Positions 24,939 to 33,146 of a stretch of 37,783 nucleotides of DNA are shown here, one piece after another. Position 1 is the first letter of the stretch. Each line of letters begins with the position of its first letter. Source of the DNA: Bacteroidaceae bacterium (GTDB lineage Bacteria; Bacteroidota; Bacteroidia; Bacteroidales; Bacteroidaceae); contig JAFTRV010000051.1 in assembly GCA_017462065.1 (NCBI GenBank), positions 1-37,783 on the forward strand, given 5' to 3'. The notes beneath the pieces were generated by a model. That model was not told where the DNA came from and searched no databases. It saw nothing but the letters and a program-made list of their open reading frames with translations. The translations under genes were made by a program, and so were the position numbers.

Positions 24939-26186
24939 ATGATGACAAGGCTCGTAATATCAATCTTCATATGGCTGTCTGCCGTAGCGGCAAATGCGCA
25001 GTTCGCTGTATCGCGCACGCAGTCGGTACGTACCCCTCAGATGACGCTCAACGGCGACTGGCTTGCTCCTGCTGTTATGGAGCTCGGGAGCGACGATGTT
25101 CTTGGCGTCTCATTCGATGAGATGTCGCATTCGTATCATCGCTATATTTGCCGTGTGACGCATCGCAATGCGGCAGGCGAGCCTTCGGAGCTGCTTGAGA
25201 CCGAATACCTCGATGGTTTCAATAATTTCCCTATCGATTCGTGGGAGAATTCAAAGAACACCACGCAACAGTATACTCATTATGAGTTTACGATACCCAA
25301 CGAAAATGTTTCGCTTAAGGCTTCGGGGAACTACAGGATAGAAATAATTGATGATGAGGCTGCCGATGCCGTGCCTGTGGCGACATTCGAGTTCGCCGTA
25401 GTTGAGCCAAAGGCAAGAATAAGCGCAATGCTTACAGGCGACACGGATACATCTTTCAACGAGGGGGAACAACAGCTCTCTTTTGTGGTAAATTACAAAG
25501 GATGCAATGTGGTCTCTCCTGCAAGCGACATTATCCCCGTGATATACCAGAACCGCCGCAAGGATAATGCTGTCATTGGCGTGAAGCCCGCATATGTACG
25601 GGGCGACGAGGCGGAATATGTCCATAATACGGAACTTATATTCGAGGCGGGCAACGAGTACCGTCGTTTTGAACTTACAGACCCGAACTCGCCCGGAATG
25701 AACGTCGAGGATGTCATATATCACGATAGTCTGTATCACGCACTGTTGTATATTGACAGGCCGTCGGCCTCGTATAACAGTTACAGAGACGAAAACGGCC
25801 GTTTTTATATAAATACCCTTGAAGGCTACGGCTCGCCGATAGAGGCCGACTATGTAAATGTCCATTTTGCCATAGCCATGCCTTATCGTGCAGGCGGAAG
25901 CTACTATCTCCTCGGCGATTTTGCGGGCAATGCCTTCGGCAAGGATAACATGCTCATGTATGACAGTGAAGAGGGGTATTACTTCACGTCGCAACTGCTA
26001 AAGCTTGGCGTGTATAATTATCAATACGCATGGATGCCCGACGGGGCGGCTTCCGCCTCATTGGACTCTACCGAAGGAAATTTTCATAACACCGGCAATG
26101 AATACCTTATATATATATATCATAGGGAGTTCGGGGCGCGCTATGATAAACTGATAGGCTTTCTCTCCTTAGGACATGACAAGTGA
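24939..26186 (+). CDS. Type IX secretion system plug protein (DUF5103)
   Basis: A 415-residue protein with a signal peptide (LVISIFIWLSAVAANAQ). It matches the DUF5103/T9SS-plug family. The first beta-sandwich carries MELGSDDVLGVSFDEM, ETEYLDGFNNFPI, YTHYEFTIPNENV and KASGNYRIEI, ending VVEPKARI. The second part (to about residue 410) has YHDSLYHALLYIDRP and SYYLLGDFAG. In the described system Plug closes the periplasmic side of the SprA translocon when PorV is not bound. Its presence suggests a functional T9SS, consistent with the T9SS-tail protein in the VTC operon. Confidence 0.88.
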   Translation: MMTRLVISIFIWLSAVAANAQFAVSRTQSVRTPQMTLNGDWLAPAVMELGSDDVLGVSFDEMSHSYHRYICRVTHRNAAGEPSELLETEYLDGFNNFPIDSWENSKNTTQQYTHYEFTIPNENVSLKASGNYRIEIIDDEAADAVPVATFEFAVVEPKARISAMLTGDTDTSFNEGEQQLSFVVNYKGCNVVSPASDIIPVIYQNRRKDNAVIGVKPAYVRGDEAEYVHNTELIFEAGNEYRRFELTDPNSPGMNVEDVIYHDSLYHALLYIDRPSASYNSYRDENGRFYINTLEGYGSPIEADYVNVHFAIAMPYRAGGSYYLLGDFAGNAFGKDNMLMYDSEEGYYFTSQLLKLGVYNYQYAWMPDGAASASLDSTEGNFHNTGNEYLIYIYHREFGARYDKLIGFLSLGHDK

Positions 26187-26198
26187 TTATGCGTGAAA

Positions 26199-26241
26199 TA
26201 AGCGTGCGGCACCTATCAGAAAGATAGCTGCCGCACGCTTA
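26199..26241. terminator. Bidirectional terminator, plug / WecA-like gene
   Basis: TAAGCGTGCGGCACCTATC (26199-26217) and GATAGCTGCCGCACGCTTA (26223-26241) pair over 19 bp with one mismatch around AGAAA. It lies between two convergent genes. Confidence 0.8.
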
Positions 26242-26253
26242 ATATTGTACTTT

Positions 26254-27420
26254 TTATAACCTGTCGATTAAATTCTCGACATGTTCCCAATATCCCTTTT
26301 TCTCGAAACTTACGGCTTTTGCAATGCGTCTGAGCATTTTCAAGCCTCTGCCGCCTTTGTTTATCTGCCGCTTTGCGAAGTTGTATAACAGGATAGTGAA
26401 TGTTATGCTCAATGCAAGCACAATGTATAGCTGCATGTCAATGGATGCTCCTAATTTATATGAGAGGAACCATGCGGCTACAACAAGGAAATTTAGAGAC
26501 AATATTGTCACTGTTGTTCCTGCGTGCGAGAATCCTAAGTCTATGAACATATGATGCAAGTGCGTCTTGTCCGGGTTGAAAGGTGACTTGCCCTTCATTA
26601 TGCGTGAAGACATGACACGGAGCGTGTCGAACACCGGTATTGACAGAACGGAAAGAGTAAACGGAATAAGTCCCATTCCCTCCTGCACGAACGCTCCGCT
26701 TAAAGAGCCCGACCTCAAAGTGCTTATAACGAACATTGACATCATAGTTCCAATGAACAGCGTACCGCCGTCGCCAATGAACATTCTTGTCTTGTAGCCG
26801 AACACGTTGTGCAGGAAGAACGGCACGATGGCGCCGGCTGCCGAAACGGCAATGGTAAGCATGACAATGTTTCCCGAATAGTAGAACATGGCCGCAAAGA
26901 GAGCCGATGCCATAAAACAGAAACCCGAAGACAAGCCGTTCACGCCGTCAATGAGATTTATGGCGTTTATTATGCCTACGCAAGCGAATATGGTAAGCGG
27001 TATCGATATCCAGTGTGATATGGTGTCTGTATCCCATAGCCCCCAGAAACAGTCAATGGACGCTCTGTTTATGTACATCAGCCATGCCACGACTAAAATC
27101 TCAACGAAGAAGCGGAATGTCGGAGTCAGGTTGATAATGTCGTCGATTGTTCCAATGTAAAGCATAATGAGCATGCCGGCTATCAGCATGAACGCATTTG
27201 GGCTGTTGAACATCGTCTGTGAGCTGCACATTCCTATGAGTACGCCGAAATATACAGCGATGCCTCCCATTACAGGGATAGGTCGGCGTTGCAGCTTTCT
27301 TGCATCCGGGTTGTCTACAAGGTTTTTCATTATAGCGATTTTCAGTATCTTCGGGTGTATCCAAAGCGTACCAACAAATGCTAACAACGCAGGGATGAGT
27401 ACTTGATATATGTCCGGCAT
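26254..27420 (-). CDS. WecA/MraY-family sugar-phosphate transferase
   Basis: A 388-residue polytopic membrane enzyme that transfers a sugar-1-phosphate (probably GlcNAc-1-P or a relative) from UDP-sugar to undecaprenyl phosphate, the first step of a surface glycan. Family motifs are DNPDARKLQRRPIPVMGGI (36-54), Asp93-Asp94 (TIDDIINL), INLIDGVNGLSSG (154-166), FIGDGGTLFIG and the HLHH signature with FNPDKTHLHHMF near residue 285. The last feature separates WecA/TagO-like enzymes from MraY. It could start O-antigen, exopolysaccharide or protein-linked glycan synthesis. It is a single gene with its own promoter. Confidence 0.9.
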   Translation of the reverse strand: MPDIYQVLIPALLAFVGTLWIHPKILKIAIMKNLVDNPDARKLQRRPIPVMGGIAVYFGVLIGMCSSQTMFNSPNAFMLIAGMLIMLYIGTIDDIINLTPTFRFFVEILVVAWLMYINRASIDCFWGLWDTDTISHWISIPLTIFACVGIINAINLIDGVNGLSSGFCFMASALFAAMFYYSGNIVMLTIAVSAAGAIVPFFLHNVFGYKTRMFIGDGGTLFIGTMMSMFVISTLRSGSLSGAFVQEGMGLIPFTLSVLSIPVFDTLRVMSSRIMKGKSPFNPDKTHLHHMFIDLGFSHAGTTVTILSLNFLVVAAWFLSYKLGASIDMQLYIVLALSITFTILLYNFAKRQINKGGRGLKMLRRIAKAVSFEKKGYWEHVENLIDRL

Positions 27421-27472
27421 GATAGTTCTCTATTTTAGTGGTTAAATTTTGTAAAACGGAGTATCTCAAACG

Positions 27473-27503
27473 CAAAAGTAAGAAACGAAGATTTAAAAAG
27501 CAA
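27473..27503 (-). promoter_or_regulatory. Promoter of the WecA-like gene
   Basis: Minus-strand TTG (27503-27501), 20 nt, then TACTTTTG (27480-27473), a near-ideal Bacteroidota promoter about 53 bp before the ATG. Confidence 0.65.
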
Positions 27504-27645
27504 CTATATTTTAAAAATATTATAGAATAATCGAAATATATTTACGTAACGCTCTAATGATGTGTAGAATTTCTTGTATATCACTGAGATAATATATAAT
27601 ATAATCGTTGAATTTGTTCGGTCGATACCGTAAATTTTGAAGTTA

Positions 27646-27677
27646 TTTGCATATAGAATTTAAAATGATTACTTTTG
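27646..27677 (+). promoter_or_regulatory. Promoter of manC
   Basis: TTTG (27646-27649), 20 nt, then TACTTTTG (27670-27677), ending 22 bp before the ATG. Between the two divergent promoters (27504-27645) I see only A/T-rich sequence. Confidence 0.65.
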
Positions 27678-27699
27678 TGAGAGTATATAAGTTTATTCT

Positions 27700-28758
27700 A
27701 TGGCATCGAATCATGTTGTTATAATGGCGGGAGGTATCGGCAGCCGTTTTTGGCCTGTAAGTTCCGAGGACAGGCCAAAGCAGTTTATCGACGTGCTTGG
27801 TTGCGGCAGAACTTTGCTTCAGCTGACATATGACCGTTTCGCAGGGATATGTCCTAAAGAGAATTTCTGGGTATTGACATCGGAGAAATACGCTCCGTTG
27901 GTAAAAGAACAGCTACCGGGCATTTCCGATGACCATATTCTCAAGGAGCCTTGTCGTCGCAGCACGGCGCCGTGTATTGCGTATGCGGCATGGAAAATCA
28001 AGAAGATAGACCCGAAAGCCAATATGGTAGTAACGCCAAGTGACCATTTCATTGCCGATGTCAATGAGTTCCGTCGTGTGATAGACTCTTCACTCGGCTT
28101 TGTAAATGACTCTGATGCGATAGTCACTCTCGGCATTAAGCCGACACGTCCCGAAACGGGCTTCGGCTACATTGAGGCCGTTCTTGGAAGCGCTACGTTG
28201 TCGAACAAAGAGATTTTCAGAGTGGACTCTTTCAAGGAAAAGCCGGCATTGGACATTGCTCAGGCTTATGTCGCAAAGAATAACTACTATTGGAACTCAG
28301 GCATATTCGTTTGGAATGTCTCTACCATAGTTAATGCATTCCGTGTTTATCAGTCGCCGATGGCTTCGGTCTTCGAATCGTTGATGCCTTACTACTTCAC
28401 GCCTGAAGAGCAGCAGGCCGTGAACGGGAAATTCCCGGAATGCCGTAGCATATCCGTCGATTACGCAATTATGGAGCGTGCCGACGAGGTGTTTGTCTTT
28501 CCTGCTGAGTTCGGCTGGAGCGACCTCGGCACTTGGTTCTCCCTTTATGAGAATCTTCCGAAGGATGTAAACGACAATGTCATAATAGGCGACAATGTAT
28601 CTATGGCCGATTCTCGCAACTGCATTGTAGATACCCGCAATTTGAAGAAGGTAATCGTGGTGGGCATGGAGGATTGTGTAATTGCCGAGAATGACGGTAG
28701 CTTGCTGGTAAGCAAAATAAACGAAGAAAACCGTATCAAGGATATTATTGACAAGTGA
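27700..28758 (+). CDS. manC: Mannose-1-phosphate guanylyltransferase
   Basis: Forms GDP-mannose from mannose-1-phosphate and GTP, a precursor for mannose- and fucose-containing glycans. The 352-residue protein has the nucleotide-binding AGGIGSRFWP (10-19) with RPKQF (25-29), ILKEPCRRSTAPCIAYAAW, VVTPSDHFI, the substrate-site TGFGYIE, and FKEKPALDIAQAYVA with NYYWNSGIFVWNV. It lacks the C-terminal isomerase half of bifunctional ManC/AlgA proteins. It is single, with its own promoter and terminator, next to the divergent WecA-like gene. Confidence 0.94.
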   Translation: MASNHVVIMAGGIGSRFWPVSSEDRPKQFIDVLGCGRTLLQLTYDRFAGICPKENFWVLTSEKYAPLVKEQLPGISDDHILKEPCRRSTAPCIAYAAWKIKKIDPKANMVVTPSDHFIADVNEFRRVIDSSLGFVNDSDAIVTLGIKPTRPETGFGYIEAVLGSATLSNKEIFRVDSFKEKPALDIAQAYVAKNNYYWNSGIFVWNVSTIVNAFRVYQSPMASVFESLMPYYFTPEEQQAVNGKFPECRSISVDYAIMERADEVFVFPAEFGWSDLGTWFSLYENLPKDVNDNVIIGDNVSMADSRNCIVDTRNLKKVIVVGMEDCVIAENDGSLLVSKINEENRIKDIIDK

Positions 28759-28777
28759 GGACGTTGAATGTATGAAT

Positions 28778-28815
28778 AAAATAACGAAGCCGCAATCTTG
28801 CGGCTTCGTTATTTT
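28778..28815. terminator. Bidirectional terminator, manC / TPR gene
   Basis: AAAATAACGAAGCCGCAA (28778-28795) and its exact complement (28798-28815) form an 18-bp stem flanked by A and T tracts. The TAA stop of the TPR gene (28811-28809) lies inside the right arm. Confidence 0.85.
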
Positions 28816-30221
28816 ATCTTGGCTATGAACTCTTCAGTTGTGATATTGCTGCTGAAAGGAACGTCAAATAGCTCGAACAGAATGTCCGACTTGTCGTATA
28901 CGGCATTCCTGACATGCTCTGATATATTCTCTTTTCCCTCCGTCCTAAATATTATGTATGCGAGATATGCATGCGTGTCGGAGTCCTCACTGCCGTTCTG
29001 TATAAGGTATTCAAAAACTTTCTTTGCCGGCAGCAGGTGGTTGTGTCTTACAAGATGCTCGCCGAGGCAGAACAGCTCATCCTTGAGTTTCCATTCCCTT
29101 TTTTCAAAGATGTCAAGGTCGGCGTTCGTGACATTCTCGCTGTCACGAGGCTCATAGAGGTGCTTGCCTGTCAGCAGTAGCTGTTCCAGGTTACCCGGTA
29201 TCATGAGGAGCGCCAATGAGATAGCCTCCTCGGCACGGGAACTCTCCCCGCGCTCGTCAAGAATCATGGCCTTGTTTATTCTTGCGAGCGTTATCTCAAT
29301 GCTGTTCTCATTGGCCTTGCCAATGAAATTCTCAAGCGTTTCCAGGGCTTTCTCTTTTTCTCCCTCGTAATAGTACGACAATGCGGTGTAGAAGAGCGCC
29401 TGCATCGAAACCTCGGGCGAGTTCTGGCGGCACCACTCGAAATATTCTCTTGCAAGCCTGTAGTTCCTTAGCTGGAAATAGCAGTAGCCTTCCATTATCT
29501 TGACATAATCCAGCCCCTCTTGTATGGTGTTGTGGTATTCGTAGCACTCAAGCGACTTGGCGTTCCTGCCGATAATGTAGTAGAGATGCCCGAGCCTTTC
29601 CCAGTAGTTCGTGTTGTACGGCTCTTCGTCAAGCAAGGCGTTGTATGTCTCTATGGCTTCGTCGCTTCGTTGAAGGTCGGTAAGGCATTCGGCCTTGATG
29701 TCGAGCAAAGCTTTTTCTGCGGGCCTGTTCTTCAGGATGCTCTCGCAAAAGGCCAATGCTTCATTGACATATCCGCACTCAATTATAATGCTCAAAGCGT
29801 CGTGCATGCTCTCGGGGTCATTCTCGCTGCTCCTCAGTATGTCGAGGGCGTGCCTCTTCGCATTGTCGAAATCTTTAAGAAGCAGAAAGGCCTCGGCCTG
29901 CAGTCTTCTTATTTCGTTGTCGTTAAGGTATTCGAACTTGGACAGGTATTGGAGAGTCTGTTCCGGCCTTCCCGTACAAAGCATGAAGCGGGCCGTCATC
30001 TTGATGTATTCCGCAGAGTTGCGAAAGAGTCGTTCCGCTATTGTAACGACTCTTTCCGCTTCTTTGAATTTCATTGCGAATATGTAGTATGACAATATGT
30101 CGGAAAGGTCGTCTATCTCAAAATAGGGCGTTTCCTTTTCCTGTATTGCCTGCTCGTATCTTTTCAGCAACTCTTGAAATTCCTGAGAATTGAAGAAGTT
30201 AATATCCTGCGGCGTTGCCAT
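28809..30221 (-). CDS. Tetratricopeptide-repeat protein
   Basis: A 470-residue soluble protein made almost entirely of helical repeats. Units with TPR spacing are visible at NAKRHALDILRSS, VNEALAFCESILKNRP, SDEAIETYNALLDEEPYNTNYWERLGHLYY and GRNAKSLECYEY, then YRLAREYFEWCRQNSP, KEKALETLENFI and AKKVFEYLIQNGS. No signal peptide or catalytic domain is seen, so it is probably a cytoplasmic protein-interaction scaffold. The partner is unknown. It follows glnS with a 15-bp gap, so the two are likely co-transcribed. Confidence 0.88.
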   Translation of the reverse strand: MATPQDINFFNSQEFQELLKRYEQAIQEKETPYFEIDDLSDILSYYIFAMKFKEAERVVTIAERLFRNSAEYIKMTARFMLCTGRPEQTLQYLSKFEYLNDNEIRRLQAEAFLLLKDFDNAKRHALDILRSSENDPESMHDALSIIIECGYVNEALAFCESILKNRPAEKALLDIKAECLTDLQRSDEAIETYNALLDEEPYNTNYWERLGHLYYIIGRNAKSLECYEYHNTIQEGLDYVKIMEGYCYFQLRNYRLAREYFEWCRQNSPEVSMQALFYTALSYYYEGEKEKALETLENFIGKANENSIEITLARINKAMILDERGESSRAEEAISLALLMIPGNLEQLLLTGKHLYEPRDSENVTNADLDIFEKREWKLKDELFCLGEHLVRHNHLLPAKKVFEYLIQNGSEDSDTHAYLAYIIFRTEGKENISEHVRNAVYDKSDILFELFDVPFSSNITTEEFIAKIK

Positions 30222-30236
30222 GCTCTACTTCTGGGC

Positions 30237-31982
30237 TTATCTGTTCTTCAGCTTGTTCCATGTATCCTTGAGAGATACGGTGCGGTTGAATATAAGGTTG
30301 TCGGCCGTTGAGTCGGGGTCGATGTTGAAATAGCCTATTCTCTGGAACTGCAGGTAGTCGAGCGGCTTGCGTTCGGCAAGGTACTTTTCTACATAGCAGT
30401 TCTTGAGGACTTTCAAGGACTCAGGGTTAATCATCTCCTTCATGGCTGTGAGGGCGTCGCAGTTCTTCGCTTCACGTATCGCCGCCATCTCGTCACGAGG
30501 ATTCTCGACGCTCCACAGACGGTCGTACAGGCGTACTTCGGCCTTCAGGCAGTGGTCGCAGCTTACCCAATGAATGGTGCTCTTTACCTTACGGTTGGCT
30601 TCGGTTTCGCCGGTCTTTGTTTGTGGAATGTATTCGCAAAGCACCTCGGTGACGTTGCCGTTCTCGTCCTTGTTGCATCCTGTGCAAAGAACGATATACG
30701 CATTCTTAAGACGCACCTCTCTGCCCGGAGTCAAGCGGAAGTAGTTCTTCGGTGCCTCCTCCATGAAATCGTCACGCTCTATCCACAGCTCACGGCTGAA
30801 CTCTATTGTATGTGTGCCGTCCTCGGGCCTTTCGGGGTTGTTGATGGCCGTGAGCTCTTCGGTTTGTCCTTCGGGGTAGTTGGTGACGACGAGCTTTACA
30901 GGGTTTATGACTGCCGAAACACGTGTCGCACGTGAGTTCAGGTCCTCTCGTACGGCGCTTTCAAGCAATGCGAAGTCGTTAAGCGCATCGTATGTGGTGT
31001 AGCCGATTTTGTCTACGAAATTCCTGATTGACTCTGGGGAATATCCACGACGGCGGAAGCCGCATAGTGTCGGCATGCGGGGGTCGTCCCATCCGGTCAC
31101 GAGCCCCTCTTTTACAAGAATGAGCAGGTTGCGTTTGCTCATGAGGGTGTAGTTCAGGTTGAGCTTGTTGAACTCGTACTGACGGGGGCGGTTGTCGTCA
31201 AGGTCCTTGCCGTCCTTGACCCAGTCTACGAACAGGTCGTACAATGGGCGGTGAGGCACGAACTCAAGGGTACACAAGGAGTGCGTTACGCCCTCGAAAT
31301 AGTCGCTCTGCCCGTGGGCGAAGTCGTACATGGGGTATGCCTTCCATTTTTCGCCGGTGCGGTGGTGCGCCGCCTTTACGACACGGTATATGATTGGGTC
31401 ACGGAAATGCATGTTGGGGCTTGCCATGTCAATCTTGGCACGCAGCACCATCTTGCCCTCTTCTATTTCGCCGGTATTCATCTTCCGGAAAAGCTCAAGG
31501 CTCTCCTCTACGGGGCGGTTGCGGTAAGGGCTGTCGGTTCCCGGTTGGGTAGGGGTGCCCTTCTGCTCGGCAATCTGTTCCGCAGTCTGTTCGTCAATGT
31601 ATGCCTTGCCCTCTTTTATGAGCTTGATTGCGAAATCCCATAGCTGGTCGAAGTAGTCCGAAGCGTAATACACGTTCGCCCAGTCGAAGCCGAGCCATTT
31701 GATATCCTCCATAATTGCGTCCACATACTCAACGTCCTCTTTGGTGGGGTTGGTGTCGTCGAAACGGAGGTTGCAAATGCCGTCGTACTTCTGTGCCATG
31801 CCAAAGTCCATGCATATGGCCTTAGCGTGTCCTATGTGGAGATAGCCGTTGGGCTCGGGCGGGAAGCGTGTCTGTACCTTTTTCCCGTTCTTGCCCTGCT
31901 CAAGGTCGTTTACTATAATCTGCTCAATAAAGCTTATGCTTTTTTTCTCGCCTTTCTCGGCTTCTATATTCTCATTCATCAT
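30237..31982 (-). CDS. glnS: Glutaminyl-tRNA synthetase
   Basis: A class I synthetase charging tRNA-Gln. The 581-residue protein has the HIGH motif in FPPEPNGYLHIGHAKAI (about 41-57), FDDTNPTKE, and YDFAHGQSDYFEGVTHS. The KMSKS-equivalent MSKRNLL follows. The C-terminal beta-barrel anticodon domains begin near residue 345. In this lineage it would charge tRNA-Gln directly. Start codons at 31982 and 31979 are adjacent. A promoter lies at 32018-32048. Confidence 0.96.
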   Translation of the reverse strand: MMNENIEAEKGEKKSISFIEQIIVNDLEQGKNGKKVQTRFPPEPNGYLHIGHAKAICMDFGMAQKYDGICNLRFDDTNPTKEDVEYVDAIMEDIKWLGFDWANVYYASDYFDQLWDFAIKLIKEGKAYIDEQTAEQIAEQKGTPTQPGTDSPYRNRPVEESLELFRKMNTGEIEEGKMVLRAKIDMASPNMHFRDPIIYRVVKAAHHRTGEKWKAYPMYDFAHGQSDYFEGVTHSLCTLEFVPHRPLYDLFVDWVKDGKDLDDNRPRQYEFNKLNLNYTLMSKRNLLILVKEGLVTGWDDPRMPTLCGFRRRGYSPESIRNFVDKIGYTTYDALNDFALLESAVREDLNSRATRVSAVINPVKLVVTNYPEGQTEELTAINNPERPEDGTHTIEFSRELWIERDDFMEEAPKNYFRLTPGREVRLKNAYIVLCTGCNKDENGNVTEVLCEYIPQTKTGETEANRKVKSTIHWVSCDHCLKAEVRLYDRLWSVENPRDEMAAIREAKNCDALTAMKEMINPESLKVLKNCYVEKYLAERKPLDYLQFQRIGYFNIDPDSTADNLIFNRTVSLKDTWNKLKNR

Positions 31983-32017
31983 TGTGATGTTTTTCTGTTG
32001 TGATTTATATTAATATA

Positions 32018-32048
32018 CAAAATTAGCTTTTTTTTTTGAATAAAGCAA
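32018..32048 (-). promoter_or_regulatory. Promoter of glnS
   Basis: Minus-strand TTG (32048-32046), 20 nt, then TAATTTTG (32025-32018), a good -33/-7 pair about 35 bp before the ATG. Confidence 0.6.
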
Positions 32049-32093
32049 TGCCTGCTTCTAAATATAATGCTTGACACTTAAACGGCTTCTCTT

Positions 32094-32969
32094 TTACTTG
32101 TCAATGGAAATGTAGTAACCCAATTTGTAGATGTTGAGTTTCTTTAGTGACGGATTCTCTCCTAACAGGTTCCTCTTTAGATTTCCTTTTTCCGCATTCC
32201 AGTATTTCATGAATAGTTTTTTAAGGCGGAACCGTTCAAGATTGTTCGCGACAGAAAGGAGTGGGGTGACGCCTATCTTTTCTTTGATTTCAACAAGTGT
32301 CTGTAACGAATGTTCTACTTTAGTTAAGAAAACTTCATTGTTATCTAAACCATTATGGAGTAGTTTGTTGTTGATGTGCAGAATGTTGATGTCACGTTGT
32401 TCGAGTTCTTTGCCGAAAAGCACGTCCTCGTATCCGTATTTTGTTATTGTTTCATCGAACATGATCGAAAGGAATAGCTCTCTCTTAATGGCAAAGTTGA
32501 ATGTCGTGAAATTCTCGAAAGGCTTCTTCCTTCGTGTTTCGGCGTCACGATGCTTGTCGGCTTTTTTTTCGTACTTGAACCTTAGCGAGCAGCTCCTGTC
32601 TGCAAGCGTCTCGGCGTGGTACAAGGAACCGCATACAACGTTATTGTCTTTAAGTGCGGTGATATAGCATTCGAGGAAATCATCCTTTTCAACTACGGCG
32701 TCGCAATCGATGAATATTATGTTGGGGTATTGTGCTTCGGTTGCAAGCAGGTTGCGTATTTTCGCCCTTCCAACGCTTTTCTCCCTGATTATTCTCCTGC
32801 AGTTCTTTAAGTTATCGACCTCAGAATTCAAGTGCAGGTTGCAAATGCTTGTACCATCCTCGCCGACAAGTACCTCGTACGGAACTCCGCGCTTTTCACC
32901 TTGTATCTGCAGCGTTTGGACAAGTCTGCAGCAATTGTAGTCTTTTGAAGGTATTAATATTGATATCAT
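32094..32969 (-). CDS. Family 2 glycosyltransferase
   Basis: The 291-residue protein begins MISILIPSKDYN, the typical first strand of a GT-A fold. EVLVGEDGTS and GRAKIRNLLATEA follow, with the metal-binding DxD-like NIIFIDCDAVVEKDD near residue 85 and the acceptor-region FETITKYGYEDVLFGKEL. It probably adds a sugar to a surface glycan; donor and acceptor are unknown. I chose the ATG at 32969 because a perfect -7 box (TAGCTTTG, 32995-32988) overlaps the longer alternative start at 32990. It is alone between housekeeping genes and looks more A/T-rich than they do. Confidence 0.88.
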   Translation of the reverse strand: MISILIPSKDYNCCRLVQTLQIQGEKRGVPYEVLVGEDGTSICNLHLNSEVDNLKNCRRIIREKSVGRAKIRNLLATEAQYPNIIFIDCDAVVEKDDFLECYITALKDNNVVCGSLYHAETLADRSCSLRFKYEKKADKHRDAETRRKKPFENFTTFNFAIKRELFLSIMFDETITKYGYEDVLFGKELEQRDINILHINNKLLHNGLDNNEVFLTKVEHSLQTLVEIKEKIGVTPLLSVANNLERFRLKKLFMKYWNAEKGNLKRNLLGENPSLKKLNIYKLGYYISIDK

Positions 32970-32987
32970 GCTCCATATAATGTTATG

Positions 32988-32995
32988 CAAAGCTA
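32988..32995 (-). promoter_or_regulatory. -7 box of the glycosyltransferase gene
   Basis: Minus-strand TAGCTTTG (32995-32988) fits TAnnTTTG exactly. A TTG lies 22 nt upstream (33020-33018), slightly longer than usual. Confidence 0.45.
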
Positions 32996-33075
32996 TTAAA
33001 TTCTTTCAAGAAAATGTCAATAATTCGCAGTAATCTCATTTGCTTTCAAATTAAATGCAAACCCGCTTTAAAATA

Positions 33076-33106
33076 TTGCATTTTTTCGGGATATTTACTA
33101 TCTTCG
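33076..33106 (+). promoter_or_regulatory. Promoter of fhs
   Basis: TTG (33076-33078), 20 nt, then TATCTTCG (33099-33106), within the shared string TATCTTCGCTGAATAA. It ends 40 bp before the ATG. Confidence 0.65.
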
Positions 33107-33146
33107 CTGAATAATATCGAATTGAAATAATCTAAAACATACATTT

